DNA of 64,000 bases from Neorhizobium galegae bv. officinalis (GTDB lineage: Bacteria; Pseudomonadota; Alphaproteobacteria; Rhizobiales; Rhizobiaceae): contig CCRI01000018.1 in assembly GCA_000985875.1 (NCBI GenBank), forward strand, positions 1 to 64,000, read 5' to 3'. A program made the translations under genes and the position numbers. The notes beneath the pieces were generated by a model. The model saw nothing but the letters and a program-made list of their open reading frames with translations, had not been told where the DNA came from and ran no database searches. Shown here one piece after another: positions 33,211 to 42,315 of the stretch (positions within the stretch are counted from its first letter, which is position 1; each line of letters opens with the position of its first letter).

Positions 33211-34311
33211 ATGAACGTCATGGCCGCAACACCATCCGCTCGCAAGATCATCCATGTCGACATGGATGCCTTCTACGCGTCGGTTGAACAGCGCGACAAC
33301 CCAGAACTGCGCGGTAAACCCCTCGCCGTCGGCGGAGCGGCTGCTCGTGGTGTGGTTGCGGCGGCAAGCTACGAGGCCCGCGAGTTTGGTGTCCGGTCAG
33401 CGATGCCTTCGGTGACGGCGGCTCGCAAGTGTCCGGAGCTGATTTTCGTGAAGCCGCGGTTCGAGGTCTATCGCGCCGTCTCACAACAGATCCGCGAGAT
33501 TTTCGCGGAGTATACGCCGCTGATCGAACCGCTGTCGCTCGACGAAGCTTATCTCGACGTGACGGAAAATCTTAAAGAGATGCCGGTTGCCACCGAGATC
33601 GCGTTGGAAATCCGCGCGAAGATCAAGGCCGTCACCGGTCTTAATGCATCGGCCGGCATTTCCTATAACAAGTTCCTCGCCAAGATGGCGTCGGACCTCA
33701 ACAAGCCGAACGGCCAGGCCGTCATCACGCCGAAGAACGGGCCGGCCTTTGTCGAAGGGCTGGCGGTGAAGAAGTTTCACGGCGTCGGCCCCGCGACCGC
33801 CGAGAAGATGCACCGCCTCGGCATCGAAACCGGCACCGATCTGAAATCGAAATCGCTGCAGTTCCTGACAGAGAACTTTGGGAAATCCGGTCCCTACTTT
33901 TATGGCATCGCTCGCGGCATAGACGAGCGTCCTGTCCAGCCCGACCGTATCCGGAAATCGGTCGGCGCCGAGGATACGTTTGTCGATGACATCGACGATC
34001 TCGCCCTCGCCACCACCGAGTTGAAACCGTTGGCGGAAAAAGTCTGGTCGCATTGTCAGGCAAAATCGATCAGCGGCAAGACGGTGACCGTGAAAATCAA
34101 GTATTCGGATTTCACACAGGCGACACGAAGCAGGACAGGGGCGTCTCCTGTCATGGGCGTCGCTGAGATCATGGAGGCGGCGTCGACGCTGCTTGCCACC
34201 GTCTATCCGTTCAAGCGCCCGGTCCGCCTGCTTGGCGTGACGCTCTCCTCACTGACCAACGATCAGGCAGAATATGACGGGGAACACCCGCAACTCGATC
34301 TGGCTTTATGA
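33211..34311 (+). CDS. dinB: DNA polymerase IV (Y-family)
   Basis: This 366-residue protein is a catalytically complete Y-family polymerase. It has the metal-binding IIHVDMDAFYASVE (Asp17) and SLDEAYLD (Asp111, Glu112), the YEAREFGVRSAMP finger segment, the thumb GVGPATAEKMHRLGI, and the little-finger domain. The C-terminus ends QLDLAL, a short form of a clamp-binding motif. It bypasses damaged template bases at the cost of errors. A LexA box lies just upstream. Its stop overlaps the start of an exonuclease gene by 4 bases. ATG at 33220 is a possible alternative start. Confidence 0.95.
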   Translation: MNVMAATPSARKIIHVDMDAFYASVEQRDNPELRGKPLAVGGAAARGVVAAASYEAREFGVRSAMPSVTAARKCPELIFVKPRFEVYRAVSQQIREIFAEYTPLIEPLSLDEAYLDVTENLKEMPVATEIALEIRAKIKAVTGLNASAGISYNKFLAKMASDLNKPNGQAVITPKNGPAFVEGLAVKKFHGVGPATAEKMHRLGIETGTDLKSKSLQFLTENFGKSGPYFYGIARGIDERPVQPDRIRKSVGAEDTFVDDIDDLALATTELKPLAEKVWSHCQAKSISGKTVTVKIKYSDFTQATRSRTGASPVMGVAEIMEAASTLLATVYPFKRPVRLLGVTLSSLTNDQAEYDGEHPQLDLAL

Positions 34312-35096
34312 TCGGATCAACAAGAGGACCGATCAGGATCTCCGATAATTCTTTCCCCAGAGTCCGTGTCATTGACCTCGAGACCGGCGGCAATGGCCCG
34401 AACGATGTCTGTGAGATCGGCTGGCAGGATGTCGTTCTGCGCGATGACGGCTTGTGGAATTTGACCGAGGAGCGAGGCGCATTGCTCGTCAATCCCGGGC
34501 GTCCGATGACACCGGATACGATAGCCGTGCATCATATTCTTGACAGTCAGGTCGCCAACGCGCCGTTCTGGAAGGAGATCGCCACCAGCGTGCTCCGGCC
34601 GCCCGGCCGTCTCGATGCGCTCGCGGCGCACCGTGCGGGATTCGAACAGCGCTACTGCACGCCTCGCTTCACCGGCGGCACACCCTGGATCTGCACCTGG
34701 AAATCGGCGCTGCGAATCTGGCCCGAACTGCCGCGCTTTTCCAATCAGATGCTGCGCTATCAGCGCATGCCGGAAGGTCTTGTGCATGAGATCGGCCTGC
34801 CGGCCCACCGCGCCCTGCCCGACGCCTATGTCACCGCACATCATCTCCGCGACTTATTGAATGCGACCTCTTTGGACCAACTCCTTGCCTGGAGCCGCGA
34901 ACCTGGTCTCCTGCCTCGCGTGCCCGCCGGCCCGGACCGCGGCAAAGGCTGGGATCGGGTCTCTGATGAAGCGCTTCAGGACTTTGCGCGTGATCGCGAT
35001 ATCGACGTCCGTTTCAGTGCTCAGACGGAGTTGACGCGGCGCGGAGAACGCCCGGAAACGGAGCCACTCGAACCCGCACAGCGGACACTTCTATGA
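34308..35096 (+). CDS. DnaQ-like DEDDh 3'-5' exonuclease
   Basis: This 262-residue protein has exonuclease motif I RVIDLETGG (Asp23, Glu25) and motif III HRALPDAYVT (His167, Asp172), the DEDDh arrangement. In motif II the usual Asp appears as Glu113 (AAHRAGFEQRY). The C-terminal 60 residues, with VSDEALQDFARDRDIDVRFSAQTEL, resemble the small DUF3820-like tail of some exonucleases. ATGA overlap with dinB and with the next gene places it in a three-gene SOS operon, where it may proofread or trim ends for the error-prone polymerases. That role is inferred. Confidence 0.85.
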   Translation: MIGSTRGPIRISDNSFPRVRVIDLETGGNGPNDVCEIGWQDVVLRDDGLWNLTEERGALLVNPGRPMTPDTIAVHHILDSQVANAPFWKEIATSVLRPPGRLDALAAHRAGFEQRYCTPRFTGGTPWICTWKSALRIWPELPRFSNQMLRYQRMPEGLVHEIGLPAHRALPDAYVTAHHLRDLLNATSLDQLLAWSREPGLLPRVPAGPDRGKGWDRVSDEALQDFARDRDIDVRFSAQTELTRRGERPETEPLEPAQRTLL

Positions 35097-35419
35097 GAAA
35101 GCGATCGGACAGCACAGCCTACCCGGAAACGCCGGATGGGCGGTACTTCGTAGTGCGCGGCAGGCTGTGGCGCAAGAGCAATCCGGCACTGGACGACGTC
35201 ACGCGAGAGAAGCTGGTCAAGGACCTGATGTCAGCAAGACGTGCCGTCCGCGACGCGAAGGGAGATCCGGTAGCCATCAGGACGGCCCGGTATCTGGTCA
35301 ATAAGGCGAAAATTGCTCTCGGCGAGCGCGGCGACCCCTGGTGGGACGACGGGGCGCCCGACTACAACAGGCATATGGCGAAGGACACCCCCTATGCAGA
35401 CTGGTTTGCAAGCCTTTAG
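35093..35419 (+). CDS. Small basic conserved protein of the dinB operon
   Basis: This 108-residue basic protein starts MRKRSDSTAYPETPDGRYFVVRGRLWRKSNP and contains the helix LVKDLMSARRAVRDAKGD. Homologues are common in alphaproteobacteria, often beside repair genes, with no established function. It overlaps the exonuclease stop by 4 bases (ATGA), so it belongs to the LexA-controlled dinB unit. A DNA-binding role is suggested by charge only. Its stop is 13 bases from the convergent SRAP gene. Confidence 0.75.
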   Translation: MRKRSDSTAYPETPDGRYFVVRGRLWRKSNPALDDVTREKLVKDLMSARRAVRDAKGDPVAIRTARYLVNKAKIALGERGDPWWDDGAPDYNRHMAKDTPYADWFASL

Positions 35420-35432
35420 AAGCAGGTTGTTA

Positions 35433-36077
35433 TCAAAGCAGCAGAGGCGCCTCCGGCGCAGCCTTTTTCTTTGCCCATAACTCGTTGGTCCGTTCCATCG
35501 TCACGAGGTCGGGCGGAAACGTTCGCTTTTGGAATGAAAGCGCATCATCGAAGCTGCCGTGGAGCCATTGTTCGTATTCGTCAGGATGCAAGAGAACCGG
35601 CATGCGATTGTGCACGGGCTGGATCGCTTCGTTCGCGTCCGTCATGACGCCTGAATAGACCGGGCCCCATTCGTCGCTGATGCGCCAGACGCCCGCCCAG
35701 GCGAAGACCGGCTGGTCTTTCAGGGAGAACCAGGTCCGGGTCATCCTGCCCTTCTCACCCTCGGCTTCGGCAAAATGCGTGACCGGGATCAGGCACCGCC
35801 ATTGCGGCTTCCGAGCAAGGCCGATCCACATGCCCTTCGCGAGGTCAGCAATGTTGTTGACCGGCTTTGGCTTTGCCTGAGGCTTCATGCCTTTGAGGCG
35901 CAGCGGAAAGCCCCAGACCATGGAGCGAAGCTCGCGCACACCTTCGTTTTCAGTGACGACCATTCCAGGCGTGCCCGGATAGACTTCCTCCGGCGCGTTC
36001 GACTGCATCGGGTTCGGTACGCGGAAATGCGCGGCCACTTCCGCAGCAGACAGACGGACGGTGTACAAGTTGCACAT
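35433..36077 (-). CDS. SRAP-domain protein (YedK/HMCES family), complete
   Basis: This 214-residue protein is a complete SRAP (SOS response-associated peptidase) protein. It has the catalytic Cys2 (MCNLY), an asparagine in KPVNNIADL (Asn74/75), Glu104 in THFAEAEG and His156 in VHNRMP, matching the active site of E. coli YedK. SRAP proteins trap abasic sites in single-stranded DNA by a thiazolidine link to Cys2. It follows the second SRAP-like gene by 42 bases and ends the imuA-imuB-dnaE2 series, so it is probably induced with the mutasome. Confidence 0.92.
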   Translation of the reverse strand: MCNLYTVRLSAAEVAAHFRVPNPMQSNAPEEVYPGTPGMVVTENEGVRELRSMVWGFPLRLKGMKPQAKPKPVNNIADLAKGMWIGLARKPQWRCLIPVTHFAEAEGEKGRMTRTWFSLKDQPVFAWAGVWRISDEWGPVYSGVMTDANEAIQPVHNRMPVLLHPDEYEQWLHGSFDDALSFQKRTFPPDLVTMERTNELWAKKKAAPEAPLLL

Positions 36078-36119
36078 TTCTGTGGACCTTTCGATTGGAA
36101 ACCAATTACGAGAGCGTGG

Positions 36120-36722
36120 TTACATAAGCATGTTGTCCCGACGGGGTGAAGCCTTGGCAGGAGAAACCCCGCTTTGCCAGCGGTCACGACTATGAAGGAT
36201 TTCAAAGTCGTCGGATGGCGGCGGCTCGCGAAACTGGAAAGCGATGACATCTTCGATCGAGCCATGAAGCCAGCGATCGTATTCCTCTGGCTTGAGCAGG
36301 ACGGGCATGCGATTGTTGAACGGCCTGATCTTTTCATTGGCGGTCATCGTCATGCCCGCGAAGATCGGCCCGAAGTCTGGCGTGTTCTTGGCAAACCCGG
36401 CCCAGGCCATCAAGGGTTGCCGGTTCTTCGAAAACCACGATCTGGTTTTCTCGCCTTTGACCCCGTCAGGATTGGCGAAATGCGTGAGCGGGATCAGGCA
36501 GCGATATCTTGGGTCAACGACGATCCGGTCCCAGAGCGGGTTGGTTAGATCGGCAACAAGGCCTATTCGGCTCGGGGGCTCGCCTTCCCGCCGCATGTCC
36601 CGCGTCTGTCGCGGGAAACCCCATGGGATCGACTTCAGGAGACGAAGGCCGTCTTTCTCGATGACGATCAGGCCCGGGGTGCCTTCGACGGTTTCGCTCG
36701 GCACCTCAACCGCCGGCACCAT
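36120..36722 (-). CDS. Degenerate SRAP paralogue lacking active-site residues
   Basis: This 200-residue protein aligns with SRAP proteins (SIPWGFPRQT, YRCLIPLTHFA, TMTANEKIRPF, NRMPVLL) but the key residues are changed: His to Asn in NNRMP, Glu to Asn in HFANPDG, and no Asn at the NNIADL position (IGLVADL). It also has no Cys2 from the ATG at 36722. Upstream in another frame, GTG-TGT at 36786-36781 (reading Met-Cys-Arg-Ala-Cys) sits behind GAGGAG, and in-frame homologous-looking sequence (QSLDEIVTHFAVD) precedes the ATG. This suggests an N-terminal frameshift or an unusual start. It may be a non-catalytic paralogue. It lies 72 bases after dnaE2. Confidence 0.75.
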   Translation of the reverse strand: MVPAVEVPSETVEGTPGLIVIEKDGLRLLKSIPWGFPRQTRDMRREGEPPSRIGLVADLTNPLWDRIVVDPRYRCLIPLTHFANPDGVKGEKTRSWFSKNRQPLMAWAGFAKNTPDFGPIFAGMTMTANEKIRPFNNRMPVLLKPEEYDRWLHGSIEDVIAFQFREPPPSDDFEILHSRDRWQSGVSPAKASPRRDNMLM

Positions 36723-36794
36723 GTCGACCGCGAAATGCGTGACAATCTCGTCCAGGCTTTGGTGACTGCAAACAGGCGCGACACACCGCTCTCC

Positions 36795-39700
36795 TCAGTG
36801 GAAGTTTCTGGATTTGATCTTCAGATTATCGATATGAAGGTCAGGAATATAGATCTCGCGGGCCTGCACGACGGGTTTCGGATTGTCCCGTGGATCGGGG
36901 CCACCTCCGTGCTTGACCTGGTCGCCGCGACCGTGTGGAAGTGGGAAGTCGCCGTCGCGGTTCCCAACGCTTGCCAGATCCGTCGAGAAATCGAAGAGGC
37001 GCTGGGCAACCAGATGAACCACCTCACCTTCCCGCTGGATACGCCCGTTGATCGCCATCATGCTCGCGGTCATCAGGACCCGCCGCTGGCGTTCGAACAG
37101 CGATGGCCAGACCACCGCATTGACGACACCAGTCTCGTCTTCGAGCGTCAGGAACATCACGCCCTTTGCCGATCCCGGTCGCTGTCGCACGAGCACCAGG
37201 CCGGCAGTCCAAAGCCACCTACCGTCCCGCTGACCCATCGCCTCGGCGCAGGTGACGATGCCTTTCCGGTCGAGGTCTTTTCGGAGAAACGAAACCGGGT
37301 GCGCTCGCAGGGTGAGACCGGTGTGCGAGTAGTCCTCGACCACTTCCCTGCCCTCGGTCATCGATTTCAGCGTTACGTCTGGCTCCTGCATCTCGGCGAT
37401 TACCCGGGCTTCGCGCTCGGCGGCAGCTGCCCACAGTTCCAGCGGTTCATCCCGGAGCGCCTTGATATCCCAGAGTGCCTGCCGTCGTTCCAGTTGCAGC
37501 GATGGCAGGAACGCATCCGCTTCGGCCAGCTTCACCAGCGAAGACGGAGACACGCCGGAGCGTCGCCACATGTCATCGGCGGAGACGAACGGCTGGTCTG
37601 CCCGGGCCAGAATGATCCGGGAGGCATCGTTGGTCGACAATCCCCGGACGACACGCATGCCGAGACGAACAGCGAAGCGATCGGAATTGCCGATGCGTTC
37701 CATGGTGCAGTCCCAGCGCGAGCGGTTGACGCAGACGGGGCGGACGTCGACACCGTGATTGCGGGCGTCCTGGACGATCTGGGCGACGCTGTAGAAACCC
37801 ATCGGCTGGCTGTTGAGCAAGGCGGCACAAAAGACATCCGGGTGGTGACACTTCACCCACGAGCTCGCATAGGCGATCAGTGCAAAACTCGCGGCGTGGC
37901 TCTCGGGAAAGCCGTAGGATCCAAAACCTTCGAGCTGCGTAAATGTCTTCTCGGCAAATTCGCGGGTGTAGCCGTTCTTGACCATGCCCTCGACAAGCTT
38001 GTCCTTGAACTTGCTGACCCCGCCAGTGAACTTGAACGTCGCCATTGCCCGACGCAACTGATCGGCCTCGCCCGCCGTAAATCCCGCGCAGGTCATGGCG
38101 ACCTTCATCGCACTCTCCTGAAACAGCGGGACACCCAACGTCTTGCCAAGAACCGCTTCAAGCTCCGGCGTCGGATACTCGACCTTCTCCTTGCCTTCGC
38201 GCCGCCTCAGATACGGATGCACCATATCGCCCTGGATTGGTCCCGGCCTGACGATAGCCACCTGGACGACGAGATCGTAAAATGTCCGAGGCTTCAGGCG
38301 TGGCAGCATCGCCATTTGGGCGCGGCTTTCGATCTGGAACGTGCCGAGCGTGTCAGCCTTGCGGATCATCGCGTAGGTAGCCGGATCCTCCTGCTCGACA
38401 TCGGACAGGCCCATCGAAATGTTCTTGTGCTCCTTAAGCAGGTCGAACGATTTCGCCATGCAGGTCAGCATCCCGAGCGCCAGCACGTCGACCTTCATGA
38501 ATTTGAGGGCCTCGATGTCGTCCTTGTCCCATTCCACCACCTGGCGGTCCTTCATGGTGGCCGGCTCGATCGGCACCAGATCGTCGAGCCGGTCCTGGGT
38601 CAGGACGAAGCCGCCCGGATGCTGGCCGAGATGGCGCGGCGCGCCCATCAGTTGGGCCGAAAGATCCAGCGCCAGCTTCAGGCGATAATCCCCGGTGTTC
38701 ATGTTGTTGTCTTTGAGCTGCTTTTCGCCGACCCCTTCCGACCAGCCCCAGACGCCTGACGAAAGTTGGGTGATCAGATCCTCCGGCAGTCCCAAAGCTT
38801 TACCGACATCACGCAGCGCGCCCTTGGCGCGGTAGCGGGTCACGGTCGAGCAGAGCGCAGAGCGCGAGCGGCCATAGGTTTCATAGATCCACTGGATGAC
38901 CTCCTCCCGGCGGGCGTGCTCGAAATCGACGTCGATATCCGGAGGCTCGTCCCGTTCCATCGAAACAAAACGCTCGAACAGCAAGTCGCCTGTCTCTGGG
39001 TTGATGCTGGTGATGCCTAGGCAGTAGCAGACCGCCGAGTTGGCAGCCGACCCCCGGCCCTGGCAGAGAATTCCTTGCGACCGGGCGAACCGGACGATGC
39101 TGTAGACGGTGAGGAAGTATGGTGCATATTTCATCACCCGGATGAGTTCGAGTTCGTGCAGGATCGCCTTGCGGACCTTGTCGGGGATCCCCTCCGGGTA
39201 TCGGCTCGCAGCACCCTCCCAGGCGAACTTGGTCAGCGACTGCTGCGCGTCGAGACCCGGAACAAGTGCTTCCTCAGGATACTGGTACTGTAGCTCGCTC
39301 ATGTCGAACCGGCAGCGCTCGACAATCTCGCGGGTTCGCGCCAGCGCTTCCGGATAGTCCGCAAACAGCCGGTGCATTTCTTCCGGTGCCTTCAAAAAGC
39401 GATCGGCATGCCGCTCGCGATCGAAGCCGACGGTGTCGATGGTGGTGCGGTTGCGAATGCAGGTGACGATGTCCTGCAGCTGCCGGCGGCTGGGATCGTG
39501 GAAGAGGACATCGTTGGTGACGACCGTCCTAACCTTGTAGCGCAAGGCCATGTTCGAAAGGGTATGAAGCCTCAGGCGATCATTCGGCCGACGCCGCAGG
39601 CAGAGCGAAACGTAGGCCCTGTCGCCGAAGATCGCGGCAATCTTCCTGAGCTGTCCCGCCGTGATGTCGTCGGCTTCATCAGGGATCAGTATGGCAAGTA

Positions 39701-40052
39701 GCCCATCGCTATAAGCCTCGACATCGGAAAGATCGAGGACGCACTTTCCCTTGCCGCCCCGGCTCTTGCCGAGCGAAAGCAGACGCGTCAGCCTCGAATA
39801 GGCTGGCCGGTCGGTCGGGTAGACCAGGATCGACATGCCATCGGACAGATCGAGACGACAGCCGACGATGAGTCTCACGCCCGTGGTCTTCGCCGCCTCC
39901 CAAGCGCGTACAATCCCTGCCAGCGAGTTGCGATCGACTACACCGAGGGCATCGATGCCGAGCGCTGCCGCGGTGGCGAATAGCTCCTCAGCCGAACTTG
40001 CCCCTCGCAGGAACGAGAAATGTGTGGCGACCTGGAGCTCGGCATATCTCAT
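36795..40052 (-). CDS. dnaE2: Error-prone DNA polymerase DnaE2 (ImuC)
   Basis: This 1085-residue protein is a C-family DNA polymerase. The N-terminal PHP domain begins MRYAELQVATHFSFLRGASS. The palm has the catalytic PPDIDVDFEHARREEV. Later come the KVDVLALGMLTCMAKSFDL segment, QESAMKVAM, and a C-terminal OB-fold region. DnaE2 works with ImuA and ImuB in damage-induced mutagenesis in alphaproteobacteria. The ATG at 40052 overlaps the imuB stop by 4 bases, so the long N-terminal extension up to 40202 is rejected. Length is normal for DnaE2. A SRAP-like gene follows after 72 bases. Confidence 0.95.
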   Translation of the reverse strand: MRYAELQVATHFSFLRGASSAEELFATAAALGIDALGVVDRNSLAGIVRAWEAAKTTGVRLIVGCRLDLSDGMSILVYPTDRPAYSRLTRLLSLGKSRGGKGKCVLDLSDVEAYSDGLLAILIPDEADDITAGQLRKIAAIFGDRAYVSLCLRRRPNDRLRLHTLSNMALRYKVRTVVTNDVLFHDPSRRQLQDIVTCIRNRTTIDTVGFDRERHADRFLKAPEEMHRLFADYPEALARTREIVERCRFDMSELQYQYPEEALVPGLDAQQSLTKFAWEGAASRYPEGIPDKVRKAILHELELIRVMKYAPYFLTVYSIVRFARSQGILCQGRGSAANSAVCYCLGITSINPETGDLLFERFVSMERDEPPDIDVDFEHARREEVIQWIYETYGRSRSALCSTVTRYRAKGALRDVGKALGLPEDLITQLSSGVWGWSEGVGEKQLKDNNMNTGDYRLKLALDLSAQLMGAPRHLGQHPGGFVLTQDRLDDLVPIEPATMKDRQVVEWDKDDIEALKFMKVDVLALGMLTCMAKSFDLLKEHKNISMGLSDVEQEDPATYAMIRKADTLGTFQIESRAQMAMLPRLKPRTFYDLVVQVAIVRPGPIQGDMVHPYLRRREGKEKVEYPTPELEAVLGKTLGVPLFQESAMKVAMTCAGFTAGEADQLRRAMATFKFTGGVSKFKDKLVEGMVKNGYTREFAEKTFTQLEGFGSYGFPESHAASFALIAYASSWVKCHHPDVFCAALLNSQPMGFYSVAQIVQDARNHGVDVRPVCVNRSRWDCTMERIGNSDRFAVRLGMRVVRGLSTNDASRIILARADQPFVSADDMWRRSGVSPSSLVKLAEADAFLPSLQLERRQALWDIKALRDEPLELWAAAAEREARVIAEMQEPDVTLKSMTEGREVVEDYSHTGLTLRAHPVSFLRKDLDRKGIVTCAEAMGQRDGRWLWTAGLVLVRQRPGSAKGVMFLTLEDETGVVNAVVWPSLFERQRRVLMTASMMAINGRIQREGEVVHLVAQRLFDFSTDLASVGNRDGDFPLPHGRGDQVKHGGGPDPRDNPKPVVQAREIYIPDLHIDNLKIKSRNFH

Positions 40053-41566
40053 CCGAACACCCCGTGCAGAAACCAGAGGTGCGAGCCAGTGTCGGCGTCG
40101 ACGCCGTCGCCGGCGCGGTACACCCAGTAACGCTCGCCGGCGTCGTCCTCGACCACAAAATAATCGCGCACGGCAGCATGTTCTCTCGGACGGAACCACC
40201 ACTCGCCGAAGATCCGCTCAGGTCCGTCTGCTCGTCTCACGCGGCGGCGTTTGCCGCGCCAGGTGAACACGGCAGGCGGTTGGTCGGGGAGCAGCGCCGT
40301 CACGTCGATCCGTTCCGGGTTCGCCAGTAGCCGTGACGGCCTCGGCCATTTGGCGGCCCATGTCGCACCGGTCTCGTCAGTGGTCGGGCCGATGCGCATC
40401 ACCGACCGCTCGGGAACGTCGGAGGCGACGGGCGTGACCCGGTAGAGACGTTGGCCGCGGTTGCCGAGAATGTCGACAAGCGGCGTCACGTCGACCACGG
40501 GTTCTTCGATCAGCGAGGACGCGACCTGTCGCTCCTCGAGTGGCTCCGCCATGATGGCGACAAGGACGAGCCGTTCGATCCCAAAGCCCGGGTCAATTTT
40601 CTCGATGCGGTCGCAGAGAAGCTTCGACAGCCGGGCGGGGTCACGCACCGGTTTTGCCAATCCGGCTCGGATGGACTGGCGGGTGTTGTCGACCCGGTGG
40701 ATCACAAGATCGGAACGCCTAACGCCGAGACCGCGCTCCTCCAGCTTGGAGGTGAGCTCGCCAACCAGTCGTCGTACATATTTGGCGATCGTCTCGGCCG
40801 CGCCGATCGGCTCCTGAAAGTTCTTGGCTGCCTCGATAAGCTCTGGAGTGCGCAAGGGTTCGATCGGTTCTGCCATTCGCCCAAAGAGCTGATCCAGCCG
40901 CCGGCCGACTTCGGGACCGTATCGCAGCGTCACGGGGGCGCGCGGCATTGCTGAGAGTTCACCAACCGTCTCGACGCCCATCACCCGCAGTCCATGGATT
41001 GTGTCTGGTGGAAGACGCAGACAGTGGATTGGCAGGCTGGTCACCGCTTTCGCAACGCCGCCGACCCGAACGACAGTCGTTTCCGCCGAGGTCACGCGGG
41101 TGATCCCATGCGCTGCTCCCCATGTATCGGCGACGGCGGCACGTGCGGTCAGACCCCGTGCTCTCAAACCGTTGACCAACCCGGAAATCAGCAGATCTTC
41201 GCCGCCCTGAAGGTGATCTGCGCCTTCCGTGTCCATGACGATGCCGTCCACCCCGTCGACGGCAACGACAGGGCTGTATTGCCGCAGCGCCCATAGCGCA
41301 AGGCGCTCAAGGGCAGCAGCGTCGGCGGCAGGATCAGCGTCGATCATCGTCAGGTCGGCCACGATCGCCTGGGCCTTGCTTGCCGGCATGCCGAGCTTAA
41401 GACCGAGTTTGCGCGCGGCGGTGTCGGCAGCCGAGACCCAGCGTTTCGAGCCCGATTTCGAAATGACGACGAGCGGCTGGTCAGCTGGCACGGCTGCCTC
41501 TCCATGTCGACGTATTCGGTCTGTTGGCAGATTGGGGAAGTAGACACACACGACCCTTGGCATCAC
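40049..41566 (-). CDS. imuB: ImuB, catalytically inactive Y-family polymerase
   Basis: This 505-residue protein has a Y-family polymerase layout, but the first catalytic acidic residues are missing: the N-terminus reads VVCVYFPNLPTDR where DinB has DMD. The DE of motif III is replaced in VDGVDGIVMDTEGADHL. ImuB serves as the hub that links DnaE2, ImuA and the sliding clamp. The helix-hairpin-helix segment MGVETVGELSAMPR and the little finger are recognisable. It overlaps the end of imuA by 86 bases and dnaE2 by 4, giving a tight imuA-imuB-dnaE2 operon. Confidence 0.94.
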   Translation of the reverse strand: MMPRVVCVYFPNLPTDRIRRHGEAAVPADQPLVVISKSGSKRWVSAADTAARKLGLKLGMPASKAQAIVADLTMIDADPAADAAALERLALWALRQYSPVVAVDGVDGIVMDTEGADHLQGGEDLLISGLVNGLRARGLTARAAVADTWGAAHGITRVTSAETTVVRVGGVAKAVTSLPIHCLRLPPDTIHGLRVMGVETVGELSAMPRAPVTLRYGPEVGRRLDQLFGRMAEPIEPLRTPELIEAAKNFQEPIGAAETIAKYVRRLVGELTSKLEERGLGVRRSDLVIHRVDNTRQSIRAGLAKPVRDPARLSKLLCDRIEKIDPGFGIERLVLVAIMAEPLEERQVASSLIEEPVVDVTPLVDILGNRGQRLYRVTPVASDVPERSVMRIGPTTDETGATWAAKWPRPSRLLANPERIDVTALLPDQPPAVFTWRGKRRRVRRADGPERIFGEWWFRPREHAAVRDYFVVEDDAGERYWVYRAGDGVDADTGSHLWFLHGVFG

Positions 41567-42239
41567 AGGCTCCTATTTCAAACTCAGCACACTCGCCTGC
41601 TTTCACGCGCATCAATTCCGCCAGCCATCGCGCCCGGCCGACCCCTGCCACTGGCAGCTCCTCCGACGGAAGCACGCTCACCCTCCATCGTGTCGTCGAG
41701 GCCGTCGGATTGCCGAAGTCCGACGCTTCCGTCTGTCGCCGCCATCTTCGGACGACGAGCGCCATCGTTCCCGATTTCTCGGCCGCCAGCTGCAGCCGTC
41801 GTGAGGAGACCATTGGAAGCCGCACAAGCTCACCGACCACGGCACCCAACCCTCCGAAGGACAAACCTTCCTCCATAGAGGCCAGCACATCTTCGTCCTT
41901 ATCGCCCTCGCAGAAAATCACGCGATCCGGATGAAGGCCGGCCTGCGCAAGAGCGGGAAAGAATAGATCGGGTCTTGTCAGGCACCAGAGGATCTTGCCC
42001 GCCGAGCGGGCAGCTATGCCGGCGGCAAACAAGGCTGCCGCGGCGCCGTCTACTGTACCACCGCCGCCCCCTGCGATTTCGTGGAGCGCACCATGGGAGA
42101 GACCGCCTTCCGGTAATCGCTCGTCGATCTCGCGAACCCCGAACGGTATGACGGCCGATCTTTTGGCTGCACCACCTTCCAGATGGGCGATGCGATCCCT
42201 CAGTTCCTCGATCATCCGAGGGTTTTGGACGCGCGACAT
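41481..42239 (-). CDS. imuA: ImuA, mutasome RecA-like protein
   Basis: This 252-residue protein is ImuA. It starts MSRVQNPRMIEELRDRIAHLE, then has VIPFGVREIDERLPEGGLSHGALHEI, the RecA-like core opening typical of ImuA. A glycine-rich stretch replaces a full Walker A. CLTRPDLFFPALAQAGLHPDRVIFCEG follows. ImuA modulates RecA and binds ImuB in the damage-tolerance mutasome. GGAGG lies about 10 bases before the ATG. A perfect LexA box is 62 bases upstream, so the whole imuA-imuB-dnaE2-SRAP series should be SOS-induced. Confidence 0.93.
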   Translation of the reverse strand: MSRVQNPRMIEELRDRIAHLEGGAAKRSAVIPFGVREIDERLPEGGLSHGALHEIAGGGGGTVDGAAAALFAAGIAARSAGKILWCLTRPDLFFPALAQAGLHPDRVIFCEGDKDEDVLASMEEGLSFGGLGAVVGELVRLPMVSSRRLQLAAEKSGTMALVVRRWRRQTEASDFGNPTASTTRWRVSVLPSEELPVAGVGRARWLAELMRVKAGECAEFEIGACDAKGRVCLLPQSANRPNTSTWRGSRAS

Positions 42240-42300
42240 CGTTCACGGACCTCCCTCGGCTCGCGTTGGACAGGACTTCATGTCCCGCAGAATTGCTAAT

Positions 42301-42315
42301 GTTCCTCTTTTGTTC
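42301..42315 (+). promoter_or_regulatory. LexA box of the imuA operon
   Basis: GTTC-CTCTTTT-GTTC is a perfect match to the alphaproteobacterial LexA operator GTTC-N7-GTTC. It lies 62 bases upstream of the minus-strand imuA start codon, where it can block the imuA-imuB-dnaE2 promoter. Confidence 0.9.

Noticed and set aside
36735..38759. 674-codon open frame on the plus strand opposite dnaE2
   Set aside because: It is antisense to the conserved dnaE2 gene, has no family features, and its amino-acid use (rich in His, Arg, Gln) is typical of a reverse frame in GC-rich coding DNA.
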